Assembly (NCBI GenBank): GCA_046635845.1
Contig: JAQQXN010000001.1
Reading direction: 5' to 3' (one strand)
Length of the DNA: 64,000 nt
Source of the DNA: UBA168 sp011055275
GTDB taxonomy: Archaea > Thermoproteota > Thermoprotei_A > Marsarchaeales > UBA168
Shown: positions 49,751-57,857 of the stretch, piece by piece
How positions within the stretch are numbered: position 1 is the stretch's first letter
How the letters are laid out: the number at the start of each line of letters is the position of its first letter
Notes under the pieces: generated by a model
Databases searched by the model: none
What the model saw: the letters and a program-made list of their open reading frames with translations, nothing else
Told to the model about the DNA's origin: nothing
Position numbers and translations under genes: made by a program

Positions 49751-51238
49751 ATGGTCGCGCCCCTGCTGGCCAAGGCAAATCTTGCCGAGTACATGACCAT
49801 AATGGGGATATACGTCCACGCGTGGTTTTTGGTGTTCGCTGTTGGCCTTCCATATGTGGTTTTGGCGTTGGAGTGGAAGGGCATAAGAGGGCATCAGGGG
49901 CTTTACATGGAAGCCGCGAGAAGGGCAAGCATGGTTTGGGGCGTGTCCTTCGCCGCAGGTGCCGCCACGGGAACTCTCGTGGAATTTGGGCTAGTTCAGG
50001 TTTGGTCTGGGACGCTTTTGGCTCTTGGGACTTTCTTCTTCTCGGTTATGTATCTTGAGCTTTTTGCCTTTATGACCGAGATAGTTTTTGTCGTGCTTTA
50101 CATATACACGTGGGATAGGTTCGCGTACAAGTGGTTGCACTGGTTGCTCGGCCTCGTGGTTCTCCTTGGTTCTAATGCCAGCGCGCTACTGATATTGGGA
50201 GCCAACTCCTTTATGAACGTCCCCTGGGGAACGGGTCCGCTGATATCGAAGATCCTTCCTTGGGAGAACGTTAGTTATGGCCCCTCGGTTTCCAACTCGA
50301 CCGCCCTACTGTCGGCGGCATCGGCGCTGGCAAGTGGCTCATCGGCACTTGCAAATCTGGCGCTCGGCTCATCTTTGGGCCAGATATTATCTAATCCTCT
50401 GATAGCGTTGTCCAACCCGGATCTTTTGGCCACCTTCCTTCACACGGTAACCGCTTGCGTGATAGTTGTTGCCTTTGAGGCATCGTCGGTGTTCGCTTAC
50501 CTTTACTTCAGGGGATCGGATGCCGAGAAGCAGAACATGCTTAGGCTCTTCAGGGTGTCGTTTGGCGTTGGGGCCGTTGCGAGCCTGCTGCAGCCGGTTT
50601 TCGGGGATTTGGCGGGGAGGGTTGAATACGTGTACCAGTACACGAAGTTCCTGGCTGCAGAGGGTTTCGGACCAAAGGGAGGGACGAACCCCATACTTGG
50701 AATCCTATTGAAGGGCAACCCGGGCTACGTCTTTCCCGGTTTTGACCAGCTAATTCAGGAGGCCCATGCCTCGATTTCGCCTTCAGCAGCGCTTGCTACC
50801 GTTTCGGGAGCGGAGTCGGCGGAAAGCCTGATCTTTCCCTTTTATTACGGCATGGTCATCTCGGGCGTAGTGCTGTTCGTGCTCGCCGTGGCCTACTTCT
50901 TCTCTTACTCGCCGGCGTTGCGGTCGTTTGAGAACAGGATATTGGGCCTGTTTCACGTGAACGTGGAGGAGTTTCTCATGTACTCCTCTTTCTTTGCCGC
51001 AGTTCTGGCGCTGTTTGCAGGCGGTGCTGGGTGGGCCGTAAGGGAGATTGGTCGGCATCCTTGGACCATATACGGGCTTATCCCGTATTACGACGTGGTG
51101 ACACCTGCATCCATAACGCCGGCTTTCGTGGCTTACGTAATGGCGCTTGAGGTGACGATTTTCGTGGCTGGGACGTCAGCCATAATACTGGTTTTGAGGC
51201 ACGAGATAAGGACAGCACCGGAGGTGAAGGCGGGTTGA
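49751..51238 (+). CDS. Cytochrome bd-type quinol oxidase subunit I (CydA-like)
   Basis: This 495-residue membrane protein of the CydA family has about nine helices. The N-terminal region IMGIYVHAWFLVFAVGLPYV has a heme-ligand-like His, and LLGSNASALLILGANSFMNV matches the conserved GSxSAxWILxxNxWMQxP segment. It would accept electrons from quinol and reduce oxygen. A Ser/Ala-rich insert (SNSTALLSAASALASGSSAL) follows the third helix pair. TATA-like CTTATAAAT at 49723-49731 gives a leaderless ATG at 49751. It overlaps the next gene by 4 nt. Confidence 0.85.
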   Translation: MVAPLLAKANLAEYMTIMGIYVHAWFLVFAVGLPYVVLALEWKGIRGHQGLYMEAARRASMVWGVSFAAGAATGTLVEFGLVQVWSGTLLALGTFFFSVMYLELFAFMTEIVFVVLYIYTWDRFAYKWLHWLLGLVVLLGSNASALLILGANSFMNVPWGTGPLISKILPWENVSYGPSVSNSTALLSAASALASGSSALANLALGSSLGQILSNPLIALSNPDLLATFLHTVTACVIVVAFEASSVFAYLYFRGSDAEKQNMLRLFRVSFGVGAVASLLQPVFGDLAGRVEYVYQYTKFLAAEGFGPKGGTNPILGILLKGNPGYVFPGFDQLIQEAHASISPSAALATVSGAESAESLIFPFYYGMVISGVVLFVLAVAYFFSYSPALRSFENRILGLFHVNVEEFLMYSSFFAAVLALFAGGAGWAVREIGRHPWTIYGLIPYYDVVTPASITPAFVAYVMALEVTIFVAGTSAIILVLRHEIRTAPEVKAG

Positions 51239-52401
51239 CGCCGAATTCGGTTTGGATAGGTTTTGTTATGATAGGAATAACCATAGTCAGCCACATATTC
51301 CTTGTAAGCTTGGTGCTGGGGCTAGCGTTTATGGCTCCGATCCTGGAGTATCTGTCTTATAGGAACCAGGCGCTAGCCGGCGTCGCCAGAAACGCGTTGA
51401 AGTACCTAGCGGTAAGCGAGCTCGCGGCCGGCGTTTGGGCTACCTGGTTCACGGTGGCGCTAGCGGGCTTTTGGCCTCAGCTGACGTTCATAGCTACCGA
51501 CGTACTCTTTGTGCCTTTGGCCATAGGGATCACGGGGGTGCTTATCGGCATACCGTTCATGGCCATATACTGGTACACTTGGGAGACCGTTTCCAAAAGG
51601 GTACACATTGCAATAGGTGCGGTGATGGCCATGGGAGCGCTGCTTGTGCCCATTGGTTTCAACATGATCTTCTCCTTCCTGGACGACCCCGTGGGCATGA
51701 ACAGAGCGCTCGCGGGTAACGCGCTTGCCGTTTTCCAAAATCCCATTTATCCGGACTTCACGCTTCACAGGATAAGCGCTGCCATTTCCATGGCGGCCAT
51801 GGTTTTCGCTGGGGTTTACGCCATAAAGGCCTACAAAAGCGGAAGCGAAAGCCATAGGGAGGCCTCGAGATTTGGCCTTTACTTAGGGATGCCGGCGCTT
51901 TTCATGGCCACCGCAACTGGGGTGATTTACGCGTTCTTGCTGAACAAGTACAGCCCATACATGGCGTCCGCTGTGTTGGGTCCGCTATCTACCGTCTCGG
52001 TAAGCACTTACGTTAGGGCATATCCGGGCTTTGTGGCCTTCATGGGAGTCGTGACCCTAATATGGGCAACGGCCGTGTTCAATGCCCTTCACGCTAAGTA
52101 CGACTTCGCAAAGGCGATTTCCTCGGGGCTGATGATAGTGTCTTCCCTGCTTGGCGTGCCGCTCGGGGAAATCTTGAACGATTACCCGCGGTATCCTTAC
52201 ATGATAATAAAGGGGACATCGGGTCTTGAGGCGCAGCTCTTCATAAACAAGTGGATGTATATCCCTCCATCTTTCGCGTACGCGGCCATGATCGTTGGAA
52301 CGATTCTCATGTGCGTGTTCACCTACATGATCTACCTTGTATTTTCCCAGAAGCTGCCGGGGCAACGGCCGGCCACTCCAGGCGTTAGCGCTCGGGAGTA
52401 G
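51235..52401 (+). CDS. Second CydA-like oxidase subunit
   Basis: This 388-residue membrane protein has about nine helices and is again CydA-like rather than CydB-like. It shows FVMIGITIVSHIFLVSLVLG with a possible heme His, IYWYTWETVSKRVHIAIGAV, and a later PDFTLHRISAAISM with another candidate ligand. It overlaps subunit I by 4 nt (TTGA) and is 12 nt before heme O synthase. Oxidases built of two CydA-like chains are known from some archaea. Which subunit carries the oxygen-reducing heme cannot be decided. Confidence 0.75.
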   Translation: MTPNSVWIGFVMIGITIVSHIFLVSLVLGLAFMAPILEYLSYRNQALAGVARNALKYLAVSELAAGVWATWFTVALAGFWPQLTFIATDVLFVPLAIGITGVLIGIPFMAIYWYTWETVSKRVHIAIGAVMAMGALLVPIGFNMIFSFLDDPVGMNRALAGNALAVFQNPIYPDFTLHRISAAISMAAMVFAGVYAIKAYKSGSESHREASRFGLYLGMPALFMATATGVIYAFLLNKYSPYMASAVLGPLSTVSVSTYVRAYPGFVAFMGVVTLIWATAVFNALHAKYDFAKAISSGLMIVSSLLGVPLGEILNDYPRYPYMIIKGTSGLEAQLFINKWMYIPPSFAYAAMIVGTILMCVFTYMIYLVFSQKLPGQRPATPGVSARE

Positions 52402-52413
52402 AGGTGGGACAGA

Positions 52414-53265
52414 ATGGGACTTGGCAAGGACATAGCCTCAATAACCAAGATATCGCAAACGGCAGTCTTGGTCTTCACGGCATTCATAGGTTACATGACC
52501 GCAAGGGCGCCGTTTTTGCCCTTAACGCTGCTACTGGTGCTGATTTCCGAGTTTGCCGCGATTTCCGGAACGACCATGATAAACATGTACCATGACAGGG
52601 ACATAGATCAGCTTATGTCCAGGACGAGGACGAGGCCAGTCCCATCTGGGAGGGTCAGCCCGATGGCCGCCCTGGCATGGGGTTACGGTCTTTTTGGTCT
52701 CGGCTTGGCCGTTTCCCTTTTGGTAAATTCGCTTTTTGCCATCACTATATTTCTTGGTTATGCCTTTGACATATGGGTTTACACTTTGTTCCTAAAGCGC
52801 AGGAGCCCTTGGAACATAGTTTTCGGGGGAGTTGCGGGCGCGATGCCGATTCTCGGAGGTTGGATTGCGAGGGCGGGAAGCGTGGGCATTGGTGGCTTGC
52901 TCATGTTTTCACTGGTAATGTTCTGGATACCACTTCATACATGGGTAATAGCACTTGTTCATAAAGAGGATTACTCAAGGATAGGAGTCCCCATGGTTTC
53001 CTTGAGATCAAGCGCAAGGCGCGTTTTCCTATTGCTCTTCTTTGCGCTCGCCGCCTTTTTCTTTGCGACGGTGGAGATGGCCTTCATCGGAATAACTGGC
53101 ATTTTAACACCAGCCATATCGGGCACGATGATAGCGGTGCTGATCTACATGCTTTATCGTGCCATTATTCAGGGAAACGCTTCCTTGCTTCGCGCATCGC
53201 AGATGCTTGCTCACGTTTTTCTGACAGTGACTCTGGTGTCCATACTGGTTTTTGCGGTTATCTAG
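52414..53265 (+). CDS. ctaB: Protoheme IX farnesyltransferase (heme O synthase), UbiA family
   Basis: This 283-residue UbiA-family prenyltransferase has nine helices. The first Asp-rich motif is NMYHDRDIDQLMSRTRTRPV, and the second region YTLFLKRRSPWNIVFGGVAG with GAMPILGGW matches heme O synthases rather than quinone or lipid prenyltransferases. It adds farnesyl (or geranylgeranyl) to heme B. The position directly after the oxidase genes suggests that the enzyme serves this oxidase. Confidence 0.9.
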   Translation: MGLGKDIASITKISQTAVLVFTAFIGYMTARAPFLPLTLLLVLISEFAAISGTTMINMYHDRDIDQLMSRTRTRPVPSGRVSPMAALAWGYGLFGLGLAVSLLVNSLFAITIFLGYAFDIWVYTLFLKRRSPWNIVFGGVAGAMPILGGWIARAGSVGIGGLLMFSLVMFWIPLHTWVIALVHKEDYSRIGVPMVSLRSSARRVFLLLFFALAAFFFATVEMAFIGITGILTPAISGTMIAVLIYMLYRAIIQGNASLLRASQMLAHVFLTVTLVSILVFAVI

Positions 53266-53269
53266 AAGG

Positions 53270-53343
53270 TGCGGCCGCCGGGATTTGAACCCGGGATCGC
53301 CAGCTTGGGGAGCTGGCGTCCTAACCAGCTAGACGACGACCGC
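53270..53343 (-). tRNA. tRNA-Gly (CCC), with C33
   Basis: The minus strand folds as a 74-nt tRNA: acceptor GCGGTCG/CGGCCGC, D-arm GTCT-AGCTGGTTA-GGAC, anticodon stem CCAGC/GCTGG, loop TCCCCAA, T-arm CCGGG-TTCAAAT-CCCGG and discriminator A73. Positions 34-36 are CCC, reading GGG glycine codons. Position 33 is C where U is nearly universal. The CCA end is not encoded. Confidence 0.9.
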
Positions 53344-53384
53344 GTCAATAAGCGATCGGTCTGAACTTTTTAAGTTTTCCATAA

Positions 53385-54565
53385 CTAGGCACGAGCATAA
53401 AGGTGCCTTAGAGAAAACCGCCTAAACCTATCCAGGTGAAACAGCACGTGCATGGCCATCGATGGGCTGCGCAAAATGACCGCTACGAGGGCTATTCCAA
53501 GAATTGTGGTAGCCGCTAGAAGCGCGCGCGAGGGCAGGCTGAGTGGGCTGTAATATATATGCGGGTACAACGCTTGCACGCAGCGCTTGTACTCCCTAAG
53601 GGCCTCAACGCGCCTGACACCCATGGGAAGGAAAGGAATTATCGAAGAGTACATGCTGCGAAGAATCAGGGTAATTGTAAGCGAGTCCGTTGCCACAAGT
53701 GTTTTCAGGTCAGTTCTAACCGCGTATAGCGCGTCGGAAAACGAGAGCTTCGCGTCGTCACTCGAAGCGTACCTAGCGTAGTGGATCTTTGCTCTAGCTA
53801 AGATGCGCCTAGCTACCTCATCATAAGGAGTGTTGGCAAGCATTTGATACATCACAAGGGCTGCATCAAGCTCCATTCTGTATGTAACCTTCCTCCTGCC
53901 GATAAAGCCACTTGGGCCTGACAGGTCCAAATCGCTTTGGTTTGCATGCTTTCTGTAAACCGTTAGTGGCTCCCTGTCTTGAACAAGCAGGTCTCCATGG
54001 AGTAACCCCGCGGCCAAGTAAAACCAGTCAACGGAGTACTTGGCACGGAGCAGGTTATCCCTTTCAGATTCAAGGATTTTCTTTCTTATGGAGATGCAGC
54101 TGCTGTTAAGGCCGCTTACCGATCTGAAGTAGGTGAGCTTATCTTTACCGAATATGCGGAACTCATGATTGCCCCGATCCTGCCGAACAACTCTTCCCTG
54201 ATCGGTTACCACCTTCTGCCCATTGTGATAATAGTCTGCACCTGCGTTAAAAAGTTCGTAAACTCTTTGAAGCTTAGTCGGTTCGAACTCATCATCGTCA
54301 TCGAGAAAACATATCACATCTCCTCTTGCGCTTTGAAGTGCCTCAGCCACCTTCTCGCCAGGGCTTAGGGCGCTTGAAAGCAGCGGCTTGGCGCCCATAG
54401 AGCTCAGCCTTAAATCGAGGTCTTGGTCGGAAAAGTTTTTGATCACCAATACCTCGTAACTGGACGAGGAAAGCGTTTGAGTGAAGGCCGATTTGACAGC
54501 CATCTCTTAAAGCCTTTCCTAAACGCGTCAACAGCGATGATCGTTATGAAAGGATCTTCCGGCAT
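53385..54565 (-). pseudogene. Family 2 glycosyltransferase with N-terminal frameshift
   Basis: The main frame (53385-54503) encodes a GT2-type GT-A domain with VICFLDDDDEFEPTKLQRVY, GADYYHNGQ and a later SVDWFYLAAGLLHGDLLVQD, then two C-terminal hydrophobic helices. It lacks the usual first strand. That part is upstream in another frame: MPEDPFITIIAVDAFRKGFK from the ATG at 54565, with a TATA-like box (54588-54596) 27 nt before it. One missing base near 54503 would rejoin the frames. Such enzymes transfer sugars to lipids, proteins or glycans. A sequencing error or a -1 frameshift are the alternatives to a true pseudogene. Confidence 0.7.
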
Positions 54566-54693
54566 TTAACGGGACGCATGAGCTGCTCATAAGTATGTCG
54601 ACTTGGATAAAGTCAGGGTAACCGCGTATGCTTATAAGCTTCCGCATGCATGAGGATCGCAGAATGATTGGAGAGTTACGCTTGGACTTACCT

Positions 54694-54700
54694 GGAGGTG
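54694..54700 (+). promoter_or_regulatory. Strong Shine-Dalgarno before arginine decarboxylase
   Basis: GGAGGTG lies 7 nt before the ATG at 54708, and a TATA-like GCTTATAAGC sits at 54629-54638. This gene therefore has a leader of about 45 nt, unlike the leaderless majority. Confidence 0.6.
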
Positions 54701-54707
54701 CTGCTCG

Positions 54708-55187
54708 ATGATTCCAACTAAGTTCTTTGTGACGAGCGGAAAGGCCATCGATCCCATATCTAGCCTCAACGCGTTTGATGCTGCGCTCGTGGATGCCAAG
54801 ATCTCGGAGTGCAACCTGGTATCGGTTAGTTCCATACTTCCTCCTGAGGCCGAAGAGGTCCAGAGGGTGCCCATACACCCGGGAAGCATTACTTTTGTGG
54901 TTTTGGCGCGGATGGACGGTGATGAGGGCGAGGAAATAGCCGCTGGGGTTGCTTGGACATGGGAAGCAAAGCACAGGTTCGGCATGGTTGCCGAAGCTCA
55001 CGGCTACATGAGCCGTGAAGCCATAACCGAGATACTTGAGTGGAAGCTCAGCGAGATGGCAAGGCTAAGGGGAATAAACATAACTGAAAAGAAGATAAGG
55101 GCAGAAACGCTGACGGTGCCCATGGATAACTACGGGTCGGTCATAGCCGCGGTTGTCTTCATCCCTCCTGCTATGAAGTACGGTTAG
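54708..55187 (+). CDS. pdaD: Pyruvoyl-dependent arginine decarboxylase
   Basis: This 159-residue proenzyme of the PvlArgDC family cleaves itself between Ser41 and Ser42 in NLVSVSSILPP, producing a pyruvoyl group on the alpha chain. It makes agmatine from arginine, used for polyamines and, in archaea, for agmatidine in tRNA-Ile. FVVLARMDGDEGEEIAAGVA and the C-terminal VIAAVVFIPP fit the family. A clear ribosome binding site decides the ATG. Confidence 0.92.
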   Translation: MIPTKFFVTSGKAIDPISSLNAFDAALVDAKISECNLVSVSSILPPEAEEVQRVPIHPGSITFVVLARMDGDEGEEIAAGVAWTWEAKHRFGMVAEAHGYMSREAITEILEWKLSEMARLRGINITEKKIRAETLTVPMDNYGSVIAAVVFIPPAMKYG

Positions 55188-56356
55188 GACTCCTGCTCTT
55201 TTTCCTCGACGCGTACCACAAGGGAAAGGGTTTGATCGGACGCGGTTTTTCTGATGCTGGAGTGCAGGGATGATGCCAGCGTTGACAGCATCTCGAGCCT
55301 GCGCTTTCCCGCCTCTATGCTCTCTCTTCCTCTGAAGAGGCGCCAGGGTATCTGGGCCTCCTCGCCCTGCTTTACGCCTCTTGAACTGATGCCGCACATC
55401 GCCACCTCGAGTCCCCTTCTCTGCAAGTTAAAGAGAAGCTTCCTCTCTCCTAGTCCCATCATGCTCTCTCCCTTGCTGAGCCACTCGTAGGCGTGGTCAA
55501 GCCCTTCCTGAGTGTAATAGGGAAGGTTCTCCTCAACCCAAAGCATGATTGTGTCGGGATCGGCGGAAGAAAGCGCGGTGTTGATGCTCGACAGCGCCCT
55601 TGTACAAGAATCCGATAGTAGGGCCTGTTCTACTGCCTGTTTCACCTCGTTTTCGGTATCCCGCGTGCTTCCTGATCCGAAAGACCAACTCTGAAGGTCA
55701 TTGAGGGCTGCTCTTGCGTCACCGTTTGACGTTCTCGCGAGTCCGTTCAGTTCTTCCTCTTCAGCATAAAGGCCAAGCTTGGAACACGCGTTTTTCAGTA
55801 CTTCAAGTACCTCATCAGGCTCAAGTCTTGAGAATGAAAACTCAGCACACATACCCCTTAAGAAGCGCAGGCTTCTGGCGTACTTGGAGATGGCAGTAAG
55901 CACCACGGGAGCCGCTGATTGCTTCGCCATATCGAGGATCATGTAGCCGATCGTGTCATCATATACCGCATCCGCATCATCTATGAGGAGGAGTTTCTTA
56001 GTCTCCCCAAAAAGCGTAGACCGATTGGAAAGGCCGTCCAATAGTTTCTTCACGTCTTCCCTTGACCTAAGTTCAGATGCGTCTAGTTGGATGAGCAAGG
56101 CGCCCATCTCCTTGGCCGCAGCCTTTACCAGGGCGCTCTTCCCAACGCCAGGAGGGCCATATAGCAGCGCGCAGTTTTTGAGGTCTCTCTGCCTCTCGCT
56201 CTTCTGTTGTGGGTTGAACCTGAAGTTCAGCCATGACAGAAAGCCGCGCTTGGCCCTTTCGTTTCCCACTATTTCGGATAATGACGGCCGGTAGTCCATG
56301 TACCAAATGCCCGTAGTTCTTGTGTTTGCGGTGTTGTCTGCCGTAGCGGAAGCCAT
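55184..56356 (-). CDS. rfcL: Replication factor C large subunit
   Basis: This 390-residue AAA+ ATPase is the large subunit of the clamp loader that opens and places PCNA on DNA. Motifs: WYMDYRPSLSEIVGNERAKR, Walker A LLYGPPGVGKSA (67-74), Walker B LLLIDDADAVYDD, sensor 1 VVLTAIS and sensor 2 SNGDARAALNDLQSW. It is somewhat short for RfcL; the C-terminal acidic tail EEKEQES could hold a PCNA-interacting element. TATA-like TTTTTAAGC on this strand (56376-56384) is centred 24 nt before the ATG. The small subunit is not in the window. It overlaps the decarboxylase gene by 4 nt. Confidence 0.9.
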   Translation of the reverse strand: MASATADNTANTRTTGIWYMDYRPSLSEIVGNERAKRGFLSWLNFRFNPQQKSERQRDLKNCALLYGPPGVGKSALVKAAAKEMGALLIQLDASELRSREDVKKLLDGLSNRSTLFGETKKLLLIDDADAVYDDTIGYMILDMAKQSAAPVVLTAISKYARSLRFLRGMCAEFSFSRLEPDEVLEVLKNACSKLGLYAEEEELNGLARTSNGDARAALNDLQSWSFGSGSTRDTENEVKQAVEQALLSDSCTRALSSINTALSSADPDTIMLWVEENLPYYTQEGLDHAYEWLSKGESMMGLGERKLLFNLQRRGLEVAMCGISSRGVKQGEEAQIPWRLFRGRESIEAGKRRLEMLSTLASSLHSSIRKTASDQTLSLVVRVEEKEQES

Positions 56357-56779
56357 ACATGCAACACCCGAAAGCGCTTAAAAACTTGCGGGTAAACTAT
56401 CCCCTGCATGGGTACGGCTTTTGTTCCCGCAGCGCGACACCCCCTCGCGCCCTCGTTTGCGCAACCGATCGATGCCTCTGGTTGAGTTGGCATTTACGGG
56501 CGCGTTTAAGCCGCGGTTTTGGGCCGAACCCAGTTGGAGAGCATCTCCCAACGCACTTTTGAGTCGGCCACACTCACTTTAACATCTTATCCCAACGGGT
56601 AGGGTCTTCGGCGATAAATGCGTAATACCGCACGTGATCATAACGTAGGTATCTTATTGCGCGAGACCGCTCGCTACGGACCGCACCAAGAACCCGCTAG
56701 TGGCTCGTCGCAGCTCAGAAAACATGGCTTGAGGATGCGGTAGCTTTAATTACTGAAATTCTTTTTTTATTGAATAAAA
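56357..56779. other. Intergenic region with a structured inverted repeat
   Basis: No gene is supported. At 56522-56569 an outer stem GGCCGA/TCGGCC encloses an inner hairpin from GTTGGAGAGC to ATCTCCCAAC (56533-56552), which could be a folded RNA or a double terminator. AT-rich sequence at 56740-56779 carries the promoter of the next gene. Confidence 0.4.
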
Positions 56780-57355
56780 ATGTCTTTCGGACTTGATGTT
56801 CCTTTTGTTCCAACTCCTGAGCCGGTCGTAAGAAAGATGCTCGAGCTGGCCGGCGTTACAAAGGGCACGGTCGTTTATGATCTTGGCGCTGGAGATGGAA
56901 GGATAATAATAATGGCTGCCAAGGAATTCGGGGCAACGGCCGTGGGTGTTGAGGCTCATCCTGGGAGAGCGGAGCTCATAGAAAAAAGAATAGAGGAGGA
57001 GAACCTGAAGGACAAGGTGACGCTTATCAGGGGTGACTTTTTCAAAGTAGACGTGTCAAAGGCAGATGTCTTGGCGCTGTATCTTCTCACAAGCGTTGAT
57101 CAGAGGCTTGAGCCAAAATTCGAGAGCGAGCTGAAACCGGGTGCAAAGATAGTCTCGCATGACTTTCCATTCCCAGGCTGGGTACCGGACAAGGTCGTTG
57201 AGGTGAAGGATTCGCCGTTTACGCACCAGATATACCTCTACGTGATGCCTCCTAAGAAGGCTAAGCGAGGACTGGCGGATGAGCCTTTTAGAGCGTTTTT
57301 TGGAGATAAGGGAGTCGGTGGCTCGGTGGGGACTCGGTTATATATCAAGGGTTGA
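56780..57355 (+). CDS. Class I SAM-dependent methyltransferase
   Basis: This 191-residue methyltransferase begins FGLDVPFVPTPEPVVRKMLE, a start shared with small archaeal methyltransferases thought to act on protein lysines. The SAM motif is VVYDLGAGDGRIIIMAAKEF, with the acidic VGVEAHP, and ALYLLTSVDQRLEPK holds motif IV. The last 26 residues overlap no domain and precede a TATA box for the next gene. Substrate is unknown. Confidence 0.85.
   Translation: MSFGLDVPFVPTPEPVVRKMLELAGVTKGTVVYDLGAGDGRIIIMAAKEFGATAVGVEAHPGRAELIEKRIEEENLKDKVTLIRGDFFKVDVSKADVLALYLLTSVDQRLEPKFESELKPGAKIVSHDFPFPGWVPDKVVEVKDSPFTHQIYLYVMPPKKAKRGLADEPFRAFFGDKGVGGSVGTRLYIKG
57338..57346 (+). promoter_or_regulatory. TATA box deciding the start of the 57.4-kb gene
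   Basis: TTATATATC is centred 24 nt before the ATG at 57366. It lies within the 3' end of the methyltransferase gene and shows that the downstream frame does not start at 57279. Confidence 0.55.
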
Positions 57356-57365
57356 TGCCGACGAC

Positions 57366-57857
57366 ATGGGTGTGAGGGTCGCTTATAATGCGGGGGCCTT
57401 TGAGGAAGCCGTCGCCGGAATAACTTACAGATCGGAGGCGGGCGTGGCCGACTGGACAAGGGTGGTTGTGCCGGCGCTATTCTACGGGGCAAAGTTGAAA
57501 AACGGAGAACAGGGCAGGGTTTTCATAATGGGAAGCGATGAGGGTATCAAGGGTCTTCCAGATGGGGTTTACTGCTGGGAAGGCGACAGGAAATTCGTTG
57601 AAAGACTTTTCGAGTACGTTCCGCTTAGGTCAGCGTCGGGGCTGTTTCACGTCGCAGTTATGCCTTACGTCCAGGCCAAGGGATGGATTGAGGTTAGGCC
57701 CTTGGGGGAGTATCCCGACCCCTTACTCATGGTCTGGCTATTATCAGCCCTAAATATGGCTTGGTCTCATGCGTTGGGAAATGAAGCCGCTGAGATATTC
57801 CCAGCAAAAAATCTTCTTGAAGGAAAACCCGGTAAAAAATCAGGGAAACAGACCTAA
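57366..57857 (+). CDS. Hypothetical protein, 163 aa
   Basis: I do not recognise a family. The soluble protein has mixed alpha/beta character: VADWTRVVVPALFYGAKLKN, GRVFIMGSDEGIKGLPDGVY and LFHVAVMPYVQAKGWIEVRP. It ends with a basic tail (EGKPGKKSGKQT). Codon use is like that of its neighbours, so it is likely real. It has its own promoter inside the methyltransferase gene. The final 18 nt overlap the convergent glutamate dehydrogenase gene. Confidence 0.6.
   Translation: MGVRVAYNAGAFEEAVAGITYRSEAGVADWTRVVVPALFYGAKLKNGEQGRVFIMGSDEGIKGLPDGVYCWEGDRKFVERLFEYVPLRSASGLFHVAVMPYVQAKGWIEVRPLGEYPDPLLMVWLLSALNMAWSHALGNEAAEIFPAKNLLEGKPGKKSGKQT

Noticed and set aside
56521..56590. tRNA half or split tRNA gene
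   Set aside because: The sequence has an AGTTGG-AGAGC stretch like a D-arm, but the D-stem does not pair and no T-arm follows.
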